Below are positions 25,401 through 36,000 of a DNA stretch of 64,000 nucleotides, piece by piece (the stretch's first letter is position 1; each line of letters opens with the position of its first letter). The translations under genes and the position numbers were made by a program. The stretch lies in NCBI RefSeq assembly GCF_000711875.1, contig NZ_JONM01000008.1, positions 186,001 through 250,000 of the forward strand, given 5' to 3'. This DNA is from Andreprevotia chitinilytica DSM 18519 (lineage in GTDB: Bacteria; Pseudomonadota; Gammaproteobacteria; Burkholderiales; Chitinibacteraceae). The notes beneath the pieces are model-generated. The model made no database searches, was not told where the DNA came from, and saw only the letters and a list, made by a program, of their open reading frames with translations.

Positions 25401-27176
25401 ATGGCCGAAACCAAGCAACCCCGCAACGACTGGCAAACCATCCGCTCGCTGCTGCCTTATCTGTGGCAATACAAGCTGCGCGTTATCGTCGCGCTCAGCC
25501 TCCTGGTGCTCGCCAAGTTCGCCAACGTGGCGGTGCCGCTGGTGCTCAAGGGCATTGTCGATCAGCTGGATGGCAGCAAAGGCATGTTGTTGGTGCCGCT
25601 GTCGTTGGTGCTGGCGTATGGCGCACTGCGGCTGTTCTCATCGGTATTCGGTGAATTGCGCGACGCGGTGTTCGCCAAGGTCACGCAGGGCGCGATCACG
25701 CGGATTGCCTTGCAGGTATTCAACCATCTGAACGCGCTCAGCCTGCGCTTTCACCTGGAACGCCAAACCGGCGGCATGAGCCGCGATATTGATCGCGGCA
25801 CCAAGGGCATCGCCTTCCTGCTCAATTTCACGCTGTTCAATATCTTGCCGACACTGGTGGAAATCGTGTTGGTGGCGGTGATCCTGCTGAAGAAATACGA
25901 CTGGTATTTCGCCGCGATCACCTTCTTCACCATCGTGCTCTACATTGCGTTCACGCTGGGCATCACCGAATGGCGCATGCATTTCCGCCGCGAAATGAAC
26001 GAGCTGGATTCCAAAGCCAATACCCGCGCCATTGATGCATTGCTCAATTACGAGACGGTCAAGTACTTCAATAACGAGGGCTGGGAAGCCCAGCGTTATG
26101 AAAAGAGTCTGAAAAAATGGGAAGACGCCGCCGTTAAAAGCCAGGTCTCGCTGTCGTTCTTGAACGCCGGGCAGGCCGGCATCATCGCCTTGGGCGTGAC
26201 TGCACTGGTGTGGATGGCCGCCAACGAAGTCGTGCATGGCCGCATGACGCTGGGTGACCTGGTGCTCGTCAACGCCTTCCTGCTGCAGCTGTACGCGCCG
26301 CTCAACTTCCTCGGCTTCGTGTACCGCGAAATCAAGCACTCGCTGGCGGACATGGAAAAGATGTTCACGCTGATGCACCAGAACACCGAGGTGCAGGATT
26401 CGGCAGAGGCCCGGCCGCTGGTCACCAACGCGGTGGAAATCCGCTTCGAGCACGTCGACTTCGGTTACGACCGCAATCGGCAGATTCTCACTGACCTGAG
26501 CTTCAGCATTCCGGCCGGCCATACCGTCGCGGTGGTGGGCGCGAGCGGCGCGGGCAAATCGACGCTATCACGCCTGCTGTACCGCTTCTATGACGTGTGG
26601 AACGGCCATGTGAACATCAATGGCACCGATCTGCGCGACCTCACCCAAGCCAGCCTGCGTGCGCATATCGGTATCGTTCCGCAAGACACCGTGCTGTTCA
26701 ACGACACCATCTATTACAACATCGCCTACGGCAAACCCGGCTCGACGCGGGAAGAAGTGATCGAGGCCGCCAAAGCCGCGCATATCTACGACTTCATCCA
26801 GCGCCTGCCGGATGGTTTCGAGACGATGGTCGGTGAGCGTGGCCTCAAGCTCTCCGGCGGTGAAAAGCAACGGGTGGCGATTGCCCGCACCATCCTCAAG
26901 AACCCGCCGATCCTGATCTTCGACGAAGCGACCAGTGCGCTCGATTCCAAGACCGAGAAAGCCATTCAGGCAGAGCTGAAAGCTATTTCCGCCAATCGCA
27001 CCACGCTTGTCATCGCGCATCGGCTCTCCACCATTTCCGATGCAGACGAGATCATCGTGATGGAAGCGGGCAGGGTGGTCGAGCGCGGTAGCCACAACGC
27101 ATTGCTGGAGCGTGACGGTGCCTATGCCCGCTTGTGGGCGCTGCAGCAGCATGAGGAATTGGCCGGGGCTGCTTGA
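25401..27176 (+). CDS. ABC exporter of the Atm1/ABCB7 (heavy-metal/Fe-S glutathione) type
   Basis: Half-size ABC exporter of 591 residues: six membrane helices (about 20-330) followed by the nucleotide-binding domain. Walker A is GASGAGKST, signature LSGGEKQRVAIAR, Walker B ILIFDEAT. The membrane part, with NNEGWEAQRYEKSLKKWEDA and the short N-terminus, is that of the bacterial Atm1-like family exporting glutathione-metal or sulfur species. Start at 25401 follows a CCTGAGCG...GACCTC region without a strong ribosome site; an upstream ATG adds 18 residues. Confidence 0.88.
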   Translation: MAETKQPRNDWQTIRSLLPYLWQYKLRVIVALSLLVLAKFANVAVPLVLKGIVDQLDGSKGMLLVPLSLVLAYGALRLFSSVFGELRDAVFAKVTQGAITRIALQVFNHLNALSLRFHLERQTGGMSRDIDRGTKGIAFLLNFTLFNILPTLVEIVLVAVILLKKYDWYFAAITFFTIVLYIAFTLGITEWRMHFRREMNELDSKANTRAIDALLNYETVKYFNNEGWEAQRYEKSLKKWEDAAVKSQVSLSFLNAGQAGIIALGVTALVWMAANEVVHGRMTLGDLVLVNAFLLQLYAPLNFLGFVYREIKHSLADMEKMFTLMHQNTEVQDSAEARPLVTNAVEIRFEHVDFGYDRNRQILTDLSFSIPAGHTVAVVGASGAGKSTLSRLLYRFYDVWNGHVNINGTDLRDLTQASLRAHIGIVPQDTVLFNDTIYYNIAYGKPGSTREEVIEAAKAAHIYDFIQRLPDGFETMVGERGLKLSGGEKQRVAIARTILKNPPILIFDEATSALDSKTEKAIQAELKAISANRTTLVIAHRLSTISDADEIIVMEAGRVVERGSHNALLERDGAYARLWALQQHEELAGAA

Positions 27177-27362
27177 TCGGGTCAGCCCTTGGCCTGACGC
27201 CTGTTGGCTACACGATCGGGTTTGCATGACTTGATCAAACCGGTTTGGTCGGGAAGAATGCACGACTATGTCGATGTGAAAATTGACGCTGGCGTGCAGG
27301 GCAAATGACTTGGAATCGAAGTCTGAGCGAGGCGGCGCTTATCCCATCCCGGAGAAATTCCC

Positions 27363-27815
27363 ATGAAGAAATCCATCCTCGCCGCGCTGTTCGCGGTGAC
27401 GTCCATCGGCGCGGTCGCCATCGAAACTTCTGCGCCGGTTGAATACCAGGCCGCGCAAGACAAGGAAAGAGAAGCCAAGCAGAGCGAGCAACGGGCCGCT
27501 GACATCGCCCGCGCCAAGCAGGAGGCGATTGCAAAGGCAGCACGGGATGCGGAAGCCGCCAAAGCTGCCGCCCAATCGGGTACGACGCCGACCAAGTCCG
27601 CGCAAGGGCAAGCTGCCCCAGCTGCGGCAACCACAGCCAGTGCCAAGACATCTGCTCAAACGACGCCAGCTACCACCTCTGAATCACATGAATTGAGCTG
27701 GGTGGATCGGATCAGTGGCAAGGTGCAAGCAAAGGAATGGCTGACCGCCGATATGCCGCTGCAAGGCGGCACGGTGGATGCGCTGATCGATACCAAGTCA
27801 GCGACGGATAAATAA
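27363..27815 (+). CDS. Small secreted protein of unknown function
   Basis: A 150-residue protein with a signal peptide (MKKSILAALFAVTSIGAVA). The middle (about 30-110) is low-complexity, rich in Ala, Lys, Glu, Gln and Thr, with a helical charged part then an Ala/Thr-rich linker. The last 40 residues (SWVDRISGKVQAKEWL...) look more structured. GGAGAA lies eight bases before the ATG. Not recognised as a known family. Confidence 0.75.
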   Translation: MKKSILAALFAVTSIGAVAIETSAPVEYQAAQDKEREAKQSEQRAADIARAKQEAIAKAARDAEAAKAAAQSGTTPTKSAQGQAAPAAATTASAKTSAQTTPATTSESHELSWVDRISGKVQAKEWLTADMPLQGGTVDALIDTKSATDK

Positions 27816-27826
27816 CATCGGTCATG

Positions 27827-27870
27827 CAAATGAAAAGGCCGAAAGCAATTGCTTTCGGCCTTTTCATTTG
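27827..27870. terminator. Perfect 44-base palindrome, bidirectional terminator
   Basis: CAAATGAAAAGGCCGAAAGC, AATT, then the exact reverse complement. It serves as terminator for the secreted protein gene (plus) and for the mbtH end of the peptide synthetase operon (minus); T runs are present on both strands. Confidence 0.93.
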
Positions 27871-27914
27871 CCGGGCTCAATAGGGTGTCGCCATCCGAAT
27901 CCGCTTGATCCTTA

Positions 27915-28133
27915 TTACTGCCCGGCAGATTCCATCTGTTTCCGCAGCGACAGCGGCCGCATATCGGTCCAGACCTCCTTGATATAGGCAAGGCAGGTCT
28001 CCTTCGTGCCCGGATTGCCTTCGATATGCCAACCCAAGGGAACGGCTTTGCCTTCCGGCCAAATCGAATATTGGCCTTCATCGTTGACGACCACGTGATA
28101 CAAGGCGTCGTTTTGGGTATTTTCGTCAGTCAT
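27915..28133 (-). CDS. MbtH-like protein of the peptide synthetase cluster
   Basis: A 72-residue MbtH-family protein that binds and activates adenylation domains of peptide synthetases. The family signature is clear: YSIWPEGKAVPLGWH, GTKETCLAYIKEVWTDMRPL. ATG at 28133 with AGGA nine bases upstream. Last gene of the synthetase cluster on the minus strand. Tyrosine-activating A domains, of which there are three here by prediction, frequently need an MbtH partner (family knowledge). Confidence 0.96.
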   Translation of the reverse strand: MTDENTQNDALYHVVVNDEGQYSIWPEGKAVPLGWHIEGNPGTKETCLAYIKEVWTDMRPLSLRKQMESAGQ

Positions 28134-28200
28134 GCGCTTCGATCCTATCAGTACGATTGATTTTCTGAAGCCGCGCCTGCAATGGGCAGGGCAGCAAGGG

Positions 28201-28237
28201 TTCGTCGAATGGCAGGCCAGCAGGCCTGCCGGACGAA
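28201..28237. other. Strong nested hairpin between exporter and mbtH
   Basis: TTCGTC-gaat-GGCAGGCC-agca-GGCCTGCC-g-GACGAA forms a two-part stem. No T run follows on either strand, so it is more likely an RNA processing or stability element in the operon than a full terminator. Confidence 0.5.
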
Positions 28238-28348
28238 TTGATTAAACGGCCTGACCGGATTCGCTCGTGTTGCATCGCGTCCGGCATTGGCCATTTTTAT
28301 AACATTGCCGGATGTTCTTTGTTGAAATCATCCCGGTGAATGTCGCGA

Positions 28349-29995
28349 TCAAACAACGCTATAGGCCGGTTGTTGCTCCTGATGCTGCAAATGCCCCTCT
28401 TCAAGCTTGATGACCCGATCCGCGCACGTGAAATAAGCATCGTCGTGCGTGATCACCAACACGGTCTTGCCGCGCCGTTTCAGATCCGGCAATAGCTCGG
28501 TATAAAACACGCGCTTGAATACCGGGTCTTGATCGGCGGCCCATTCATCGAACAGATAAATGGGGCGGTCTTCCAGATAGGCGGATACCAAGGCGAGGCG
28601 CTTGCGCTGGCCGGTCGACAAATTGATGGTCGAGAATTTGCCATCAACCACGCTCACCTTATGCGCCATCCCCAGCTTCTCGACGTAATGCATGGCGCGT
28701 TCTCGCACCCCGTCCTCATCGGCATCCAGCAGTTGTTCAAACAAATGGAAATCGGCAAACACCGCCGAGAAGTGCTGGCGGTATTGCGTGATGTTTTCCG
28801 GGGTCACCAGTGTGCCATTCAGGTGGATTTCACCCGCTTCCGGCGCATAAAGCCCCAGCAGCAGCATGGCCAGCGTGGTCTTGCCGCTGCCGTTGCCGCC
28901 GATGATGAACACGATTTCGCCTTCGCCAATGCTTAGATCGATCGGGCCGAGCATGAACTGGCGCTCTTCCACCGGGCCGGGGTAGTGATGCGCGACTTTC
29001 TTCAAGACCAGCGACCGTTGCGCCACAGCGGGGAACGCAGTGGTAGCGGCGGCAGTATTGGATAGGGCTTCCGGTTCGCCCAGTGCGCCTTCCAGCTGCC
29101 CGATCTTGGCGAGCGAGAAACCGGCCTGCCGGATGACTGGCACGGCATACAGGATGTCGTTGATCGGCCGCATCAAAAACAGCAATACCAGCGTGAAGGT
29201 GGTCAGCACTTCAGCTTTGGGCGTAAACCAGATCGGCACGATAAACACCAACACACCGATCAGCAGATAAAACAGGATGTTGTTGAGGTTCGAAATCAGC
29301 GCATAGATTTTCATGGTCAACAAATACAGGTTTTTGAAAGCCAGCGAATCGGGTGCCATGATGCCTTCGACGAATCGCTTGCCCCGCTTGGTATTGAGCT
29401 GCAATTCCCGGCTGCCTTCGATCAGGCTGCGGAAATTCCGATACAGAAAATCCATCTGTTCGCGCAGTTTGAACATATGGCGCAGTGGAATACGCTCGGC
29501 GAATTGATAGGCGACCAGCCCGATGGTCAGGCAAGCCACCGTCACCACCGAAAGTTGCCACGATAGCCAGGTCAGATAGCCCATGCAGCCGATCACGATA
29601 ATGATGTTGCCGAATGCCGGCGGCAGCATTTGCAGCGCTTGCACCAAGGTGCCGATATCGTTGGTCATGATCGCCAGCAGTTCGGATTGCCCTAGTGCCT
29701 GTAGTTTCTTGACCGGCGTGGCAATCAGCTTTCTGCTTAAATCGACCCGAATCCGGTGTACCGCATCCTGCGTTAAATGCATCAGCACGAATTCGGAAAT
29801 CAGCTTGGTAATCAGAAAGACCGTGCACAGCCCGAAAAAGCGCCATGCCAGTTCCGCCGAGGCATGATGGGCAGTAACACCGTCCCCAATCGTTTTCACG
29901 AGGCTGGCCCCGCTGAATCCGCTGATCATGCCGGTCAAGGTAGCCAATAGCATCAGTTGCCACGACTGGCGGATCAATTGCTTTATCATTTCCAT
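28349..29995 (-). CDS. Cyclic peptide export ABC transporter
   Basis: A 548-residue half transporter, six-helix membrane part (about 10-300) and an ATPase domain. Walker A is GGNGSGKTT; the signature is the unusual LSTGQRKRLALV followed by IYLFDEWAADQDP, which marks the cyclic-peptide exporter family (SyrD/PvdE-like) used by nonribosomal peptides and ferribactin-type precursors. It lies 67 bases after the second synthetase gene and is surely the exporter of its product into the periplasm. ATG at 29995 with AGG eight bases upstream. Confidence 0.94.
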   Translation of the reverse strand: MEMIKQLIRQSWQLMLLATLTGMISGFSGASLVKTIGDGVTAHHASAELAWRFFGLCTVFLITKLISEFVLMHLTQDAVHRIRVDLSRKLIATPVKKLQALGQSELLAIMTNDIGTLVQALQMLPPAFGNIIIVIGCMGYLTWLSWQLSVVTVACLTIGLVAYQFAERIPLRHMFKLREQMDFLYRNFRSLIEGSRELQLNTKRGKRFVEGIMAPDSLAFKNLYLLTMKIYALISNLNNILFYLLIGVLVFIVPIWFTPKAEVLTTFTLVLLFLMRPINDILYAVPVIRQAGFSLAKIGQLEGALGEPEALSNTAAATTAFPAVAQRSLVLKKVAHHYPGPVEERQFMLGPIDLSIGEGEIVFIIGGNGSGKTTLAMLLLGLYAPEAGEIHLNGTLVTPENITQYRQHFSAVFADFHLFEQLLDADEDGVRERAMHYVEKLGMAHKVSVVDGKFSTINLSTGQRKRLALVSAYLEDRPIYLFDEWAADQDPVFKRVFYTELLPDLKRRGKTVLVITHDDAYFTCADRVIKLEEGHLQHQEQQPAYSVV

Positions 29996-30062
29996 GACAT
30001 AACCTGTTGTGAATGCGCGAATGAATGAATTGCGTAAAGAAAGACGTTGCCAGATCGATCAT

Positions 30063-33000
30063 TCATGAGAGGGTGCCTTCCGCCGTGCGGAGTTCGCTGG
30101 TTTCAATGAATTCGATCAAGGATTTGGCAATGCCTGCCCCGTGGTTTTTCAAAATGGCAAGATGCAGGCCATCGAACGTGTCGCTGGCTGAATGCTCGAA
30201 AACGGTGGCCCCCCACCCATTGGCTTTGCTGATTTCCGCGCTTTCAATTCTTTTCGCCGGAAAATGCACCGGCGTTCGATCAGGCAGCTCGCCGAATCGC
30301 AGCCCGTTTTCATGGTGATCCGCCCAGTATTGGCGCGTCGCCAGCGCGTGATATTTCTCCGCCAGATAGCGCTGCCGCAGGATGGTCCGCCAGATGTCGT
30401 GCTCATGCGGGCTGTGCAATGCCATTCTCTCAACCGCAAATTCCACGCACGCCTCCAGGGGCATATCGTCGAATTTGCGCGCGGTAATCGCCTCGCCAAT
30501 CTTGGAATAGGTATCGCAAATGGCCTTGAAGAACTCGCTCTTGAAGTAATGCTCGTCAAAAGCTTCGAACGTGTGCTCGGCAGACACGATTGCCGTATCG
30601 ATGAAGCACAGCATGGATTCGGCAAACCCTAGCCGCTGCAACGCCTGCGCCAGCTCGAAACCGATCAGGCCGCCTACGCAGTAGCCCGCCAGCACGATCT
30701 TGCCGGTGCGTTGGCGCAAGACCTGCGGTGCGTACTTCTCGGCCATGGCCGCAAAGCTGTCGAGCGGGTCTTCCTCGTTGTCGATGCCATCGTGATGGAA
30801 GACGAACACGTTCGCATGCTCCGCCGCCACGCTGCGCGCAACGCCGTTGAACACCTCCGCACTACCGCCTGCGCCGGGAATGAAAAAGATGTCGTGCGTC
30901 GCCGTGTGGGGCGAATCTAGCTTGGCGATATTGTTGTCCACCAACACCCAGTTCCGTTCCTGGTTCGTTGCGGGTGTTGTCTGGGCTGCGCTTGTGGGGG
31001 TGATGCCAAGCTTCCGAGCAAATGATTCGATGGTGGGGGCTTCGAAAATGGCACGTACGCTCAAATCGCTCTGGAAGACTTCCCGCACCCGAATGGTCAG
31101 TGCCGTTGCGGACAAGGAATGCCCGCCAAGTTCAAAGAAGTTGTCGTGCACGCCGACGCGATCCAGCTTGAGCACTTCAGCCCAGATGGCGGCGAGTTGG
31201 GTTTCGGTGGCGTTGCGCGGGGCGGTGTAGCTGGTGTCGTCGCGGTTGCGGTCGGGAGCGGGCAGGGCCTTGCGGTCGACTTTGCCGTTGGGGGTGAGCG
31301 GCAACTGATCCAGCACGAGGAAGTGCGCTGGGATCATGTAGTCGGGCAGGCGTTGCAGCAATTGTTCGCGCAACGTGGACACGTCGATTACTTGCCCGGT
31401 ATCAGCGACGAGATAGGCCACTAGGCGCTTGTCGCCCGGTTCGTCTTCTCGCGCCAACACCACGGCATCCCGCACATTGGCGAGGGCGGTCAGGCTGGCT
31501 TCGATCTCGCCCAGTTCGATGCGGAAACCACGCAGCTTCACTTGCTGATCGATCCGGCCGAGGTACTCGATCCGGCCATCCGGCAGATAGCGGGCCAGAT
31601 CGCCCGAGCGGTACATGCGGTCGCCCGTCTGGGTGAACGGGTTCGGTACGAAGCACGCTGCGGTCAAGTCAGGGCGATTCAGATACCCCCGCGCCAAGCC
31701 TGCACCGGCAACGTACAGCTCACCCGCCACACCGACCGGCACGGGGTTCAGTTGCGCATCGAGGATGTAGGCTTTTGCGTTGGCAATCGGCTTGCCAATG
31801 GGCGGTGAGGCATCGTTGCCGGCCTCGCAGGGTTGCAGGGTGGCGCAGACGGTGGTTTCAGTCGGGCCATAGGCATTGAAGAAGCGCCGGCCCGGTGCCC
31901 AGCTATCGACCAATGCCGCCGGGCAAGCTTCGCCGGCGACGATCAGCGTAGTCAGCGCCGGCAGGGTGGAGGCATCCAGCCACGGCAGCGCTACGGGGGG
32001 CAGGGTCGCGACCTGAATCCCTAACTGCTGCAAGGTTGCTTGCAACGCTTGCCCCGGCGTCAGATCGGCTTTGCTCGCCAAGCACAGTGTCGCACCCGCA
32101 CCCAGCGCCATGAAGATTTCAGACGTGGCGGCATCGAAATTGAACGAGGCGAATTGCAGCACCCGTTGACCGGGCTGAACGTCAAAGGCGGCGATCTGCG
32201 CCAAGGCCAGATTGACCAAGCTGGCATTCGATAGCAGCGTGCCCTTGGGCCGGCCGGTGGAGCCGGAGGTGTAGATCACGTAGGCCAGTTGCTGCGGCTG
32301 GACGGGGAGGGCTGGGTTGGTGGTGGGGTAGGTCGCCAGTAGTGCCGTTGATTCATCCAGGCAGCACAGAGTGACCGTCTGCCCTGCCAACACATGGCGA
32401 TGTGCAGTTTGCGTCAGCACCAGCTGCGGCTTGGCATCCGCCAGCATGTAGGCCAAGCGTTCGGCCGGATAGTCGGGATCGAGCGGCAGGTACGCGCCAC
32501 CGGCTTTGAGTACCGCCAGCAGACCGATCACCAGATCGAGCGAGCGTTCCAGGCACAGCCCAACCAGGACGTCCGGGCCAACGCCTTGGCTGCGTAGGTA
32601 ATGCGCCAGTTGATTGGCACGGCCATCGAGTTCGCTGTAGCTCAGCTGGCTGTCTTCGAACACGAGCGCGATTTGGTCGGGGGTTTGGGCTGCGTGTTGC
32701 TCGAACAGCTGATGGATCGTTTGTTCGGTCGGGTACGCAACGGCAGTGTCATTCCACTCCACCAGCAACTGGCGGGATTCCGCCGCACTTAGCAGTCCCA
32801 AATCCGCAATCCGTCGCTCGGGCGCAGCAACGATCTGCCCAAGCAGCGTCGTGAAATGTCCGGCCATCCGCGCAATCGTCGCGGCATCGAACAGATCGGT
32901 GTTGTATTCCCACTGCAGCGTCCAGCGTTCTCCCTGTTCGATCACATTCAAGGTCAGGTCGAACTTGGCTGCGGTGGCGTCGATTGCGACGAATTCAAGC

Positions 33001-36000
33001 GACAAGTCCGGTAGCTGCAACGACGGGGCCGGCTGGTTCTGCAGCACCAGCATCACCTGGAACAGTGGCGTGTAGCTGGTGTCGCGTACCGGGTTGAGCG
33101 CTTCGACCAGTTGTTCGAACGGCAAGTCCTGATGCGCATCGGCTTCCAGCACCGCCTCGCGCACCTGTTTGAGCAAGGCATCGAAGCGCTGCTCGGGATC
33201 GATCCGTGTCCGCAGGACCAGCGTATTGACGAAGAAACCGATCAGGCCTTCGGTCTCGGCGCGGTTGCGGTTGGCGATGGGCGTGCCGATGCACAGGTCG
33301 GTCTGGCCGGAATAGCGGGACAACAGCACGTTGAAGGCAGCAGTCAGGGCCATGAATGGCGTGCAGCCGTGTTGCTGGGCGAGCTGAATCAACGCTGCAT
33401 GATTGGCTACCAGCAAATCCACGACATGACTGGCCCCGGCATAGCTTTGCACCGTTGGGCGGGGCCGGTCGGTGGGCAGGGTCAGCAGGGCGGGCGCGTT
33501 GGTGAGTTGCTGATGCCAGTAATCCAACTGGTCTTGCAGCACGGCACCCGTCAGCCATTGCCGTTGCCAATGGGCGAAGTCGGCGTACTGGATCGGCAGC
33601 GACCGGAGTTGGGCCGGTCGTTGTGTGCGCTGGGCTTGATACAGCTGGGTCAGTTCATCCAACAACACCCCCATCGACCAACCATCAGCGACGATGTGGT
33701 GCAGCGTCAGCAACAGGACATGCGTGGTGGCATCCAGCCGGATCAGACCGGCGCGGATCAAGGGGCCGGTGCCCAGATCGAACGGCGTGCGGGCTTCGTC
33801 CTGCGCCAGCCAGCCCAGCTTGGCATCCCGCTCGCCATGCGGTAGGTCGCTCAGATCGGTGACGGGCAGGGCGATTTCCAGCTTTGCGTGGATGTGCTGC
33901 GTTGGTTCGTTGCCGTGGGTGATGAAGGTCGTGCGCAGCGCTTCATGCCGTGCGACAACATCATTCAGCGTGTGGCGCAGCGCGGCGATATCTAGCGTGC
34001 CGGTCATCTTCAACGCCATCGGCATGTTGTAGACGGCGCTGCCGGTTTCGAACTGATCGAGGAACCACAGCCGTTGCTGGGCGAAGGACAGCGGCAACGG
34101 CTGGCTGCGGTCGATGGGCAAGATCGGCGGTGCTTCGACGCTTTGCTGATGACCAGCCAGATGCTTGCTCAGCGCCGCGACGGTCGGCTCGGCAAACAGC
34201 GTGCGCAAGGCGAGTTCGATGCCGAAGTGCTGGCGCACCTTCGATACCAATTGCGTCGCCAGCAAGGAGTGCCCGCCGAGTTCGAAGAAGTTGTCGTGCA
34301 CACCGACCCGATCCAGCTTGAGGACTTCGGCCCAGATAGCGGCGAGCTGCGCTTCAGTGGCGTTGCGTGGGGCGACGAAACTGGCTTCGTCGCGGTTGCG
34401 TTCCGGCGCGGGCAGCGCTTTGCGATCCACCTTGCCGTTCGAGGTGAGCGGCAACTGATCCAGTACGACGAAATGCGCTGGGATCATGTAGTCGGGTAGG
34501 CGTTGCAGCAGGGCTTCGCGCAACGTGAACACATCGATTGCTTTGCCGGCGGCATTGGCAACGAGATAGGCCACCAGACGCTTGTCGCCCGGTTCATCTT
34601 CACGCGCCAGCACGACGACATCACGCACCGCAGGCAGGGCGGTCAGGCTGGCTTCGATCTCGCCCAACTCGATGCGGAAACCGCGCAGTTTTACTTGCTG
34701 ATCGATCCGACCAAGATACTCAATGCGGCCATCCGGCAGATAGCGCGCCAGATCGCCCGAGCGGTACATGCGCTCGCCTGCTTCACCGTAGGGATTCGGC
34801 ATGAAACGTTCTGCAGTTAGGTCGGGGCGGCCGAGATAACCACGGGCCAAGCCGATGCCGGCGACGTAAAGCTCACCGGCCACGCCAACCGGTACGGGCT
34901 GCAGCGCATCGTCCAACAGGTAAACGCGGGTATTGGCAATCGGGCGGCCAATCGGCGGGGTAGTGCCATTGCCTTCATCGCAACGCTGGATCGTGGCGCA
35001 GACGGTGGTTTCAGTCGGGCCATAGGCATTGAAGAAGCGCCGTCCTGGTGCCCAGGTATCGACTAGCGCTGCCGGGCAGGCTTCACCAGCTACGATGAGG
35101 GTGGTCAATGCGGGCAGGGTGGAGGCATCCAGCCACGGCAGCGCTACGGGTGGCAGGGTAGCGACCTGAATCCCCAACTGTTGCAAGGTCATTTGCAGTG
35201 CTGCGCCCGGAACCAGCTCGGTTTTGGCGGCCAAGCACAACGTCGCACCGGCACCCAGTGCCATGAAGATTTCGGACGTCGCCGCATCGAAGTTGAACGA
35301 CGCGAATTGCAGCACGCGCTGGTTGGGCTGAACGCCAAAGGCAGCGATCTGGGCCAAAGCCAGATTGGTCAGGCCAGCATGCGACAGCAGCGTGCCCTTG
35401 GGGCGTCCGGTGGAGCCCGAGGTGTAGATCACGTAGGCCAGTTGTTGTGGCAACACGGACAACACTGGCCGTTGGGTGGAATAAGCATCGAACAAGGCTG
35501 CCAACTCATCCAGGCAGCACAGTTCGACTGACTGGCCAGCCAGAACCGCTCGATGCCGCGCTTGCGTCAACACCAGCTGCGGTTTGGCATCGGCCAGCAT
35601 GTAGGCCAGCCGTTCCGCTGGATAGTCGGGATCAAGCGGCAGATACGCGCCACCGGCCTTGAGCACGGCCAGCAGACCAATCACCAGATCGAGCGAGCGT
35701 TCCAGACACAGGCCGACCAATGTGTCCGGGCCGACACCTTGAGAGCGCAGGTAATGCGCGAGTTGATTGGCGCGAGCGTCGAGTTCGCCGTAGCTCAGTT
35801 GCTGCCCTTCGAACACGAGTGCAGTCTGGTTCGGGGTTTGGGTAGCATGCTGCTCGAACAACTGATGGATCGCCTGATCTTGTGGATAGGCAACAGCGGT
35901 GTCATTCCAGTCCAACAGCAACTGGCGGGATTCGGTCTCGCTGAGCCACGGCAAGGCGCTGACTTGGCGTGTCGGATCGGCTGCAATGCCCGCCAGCAGC

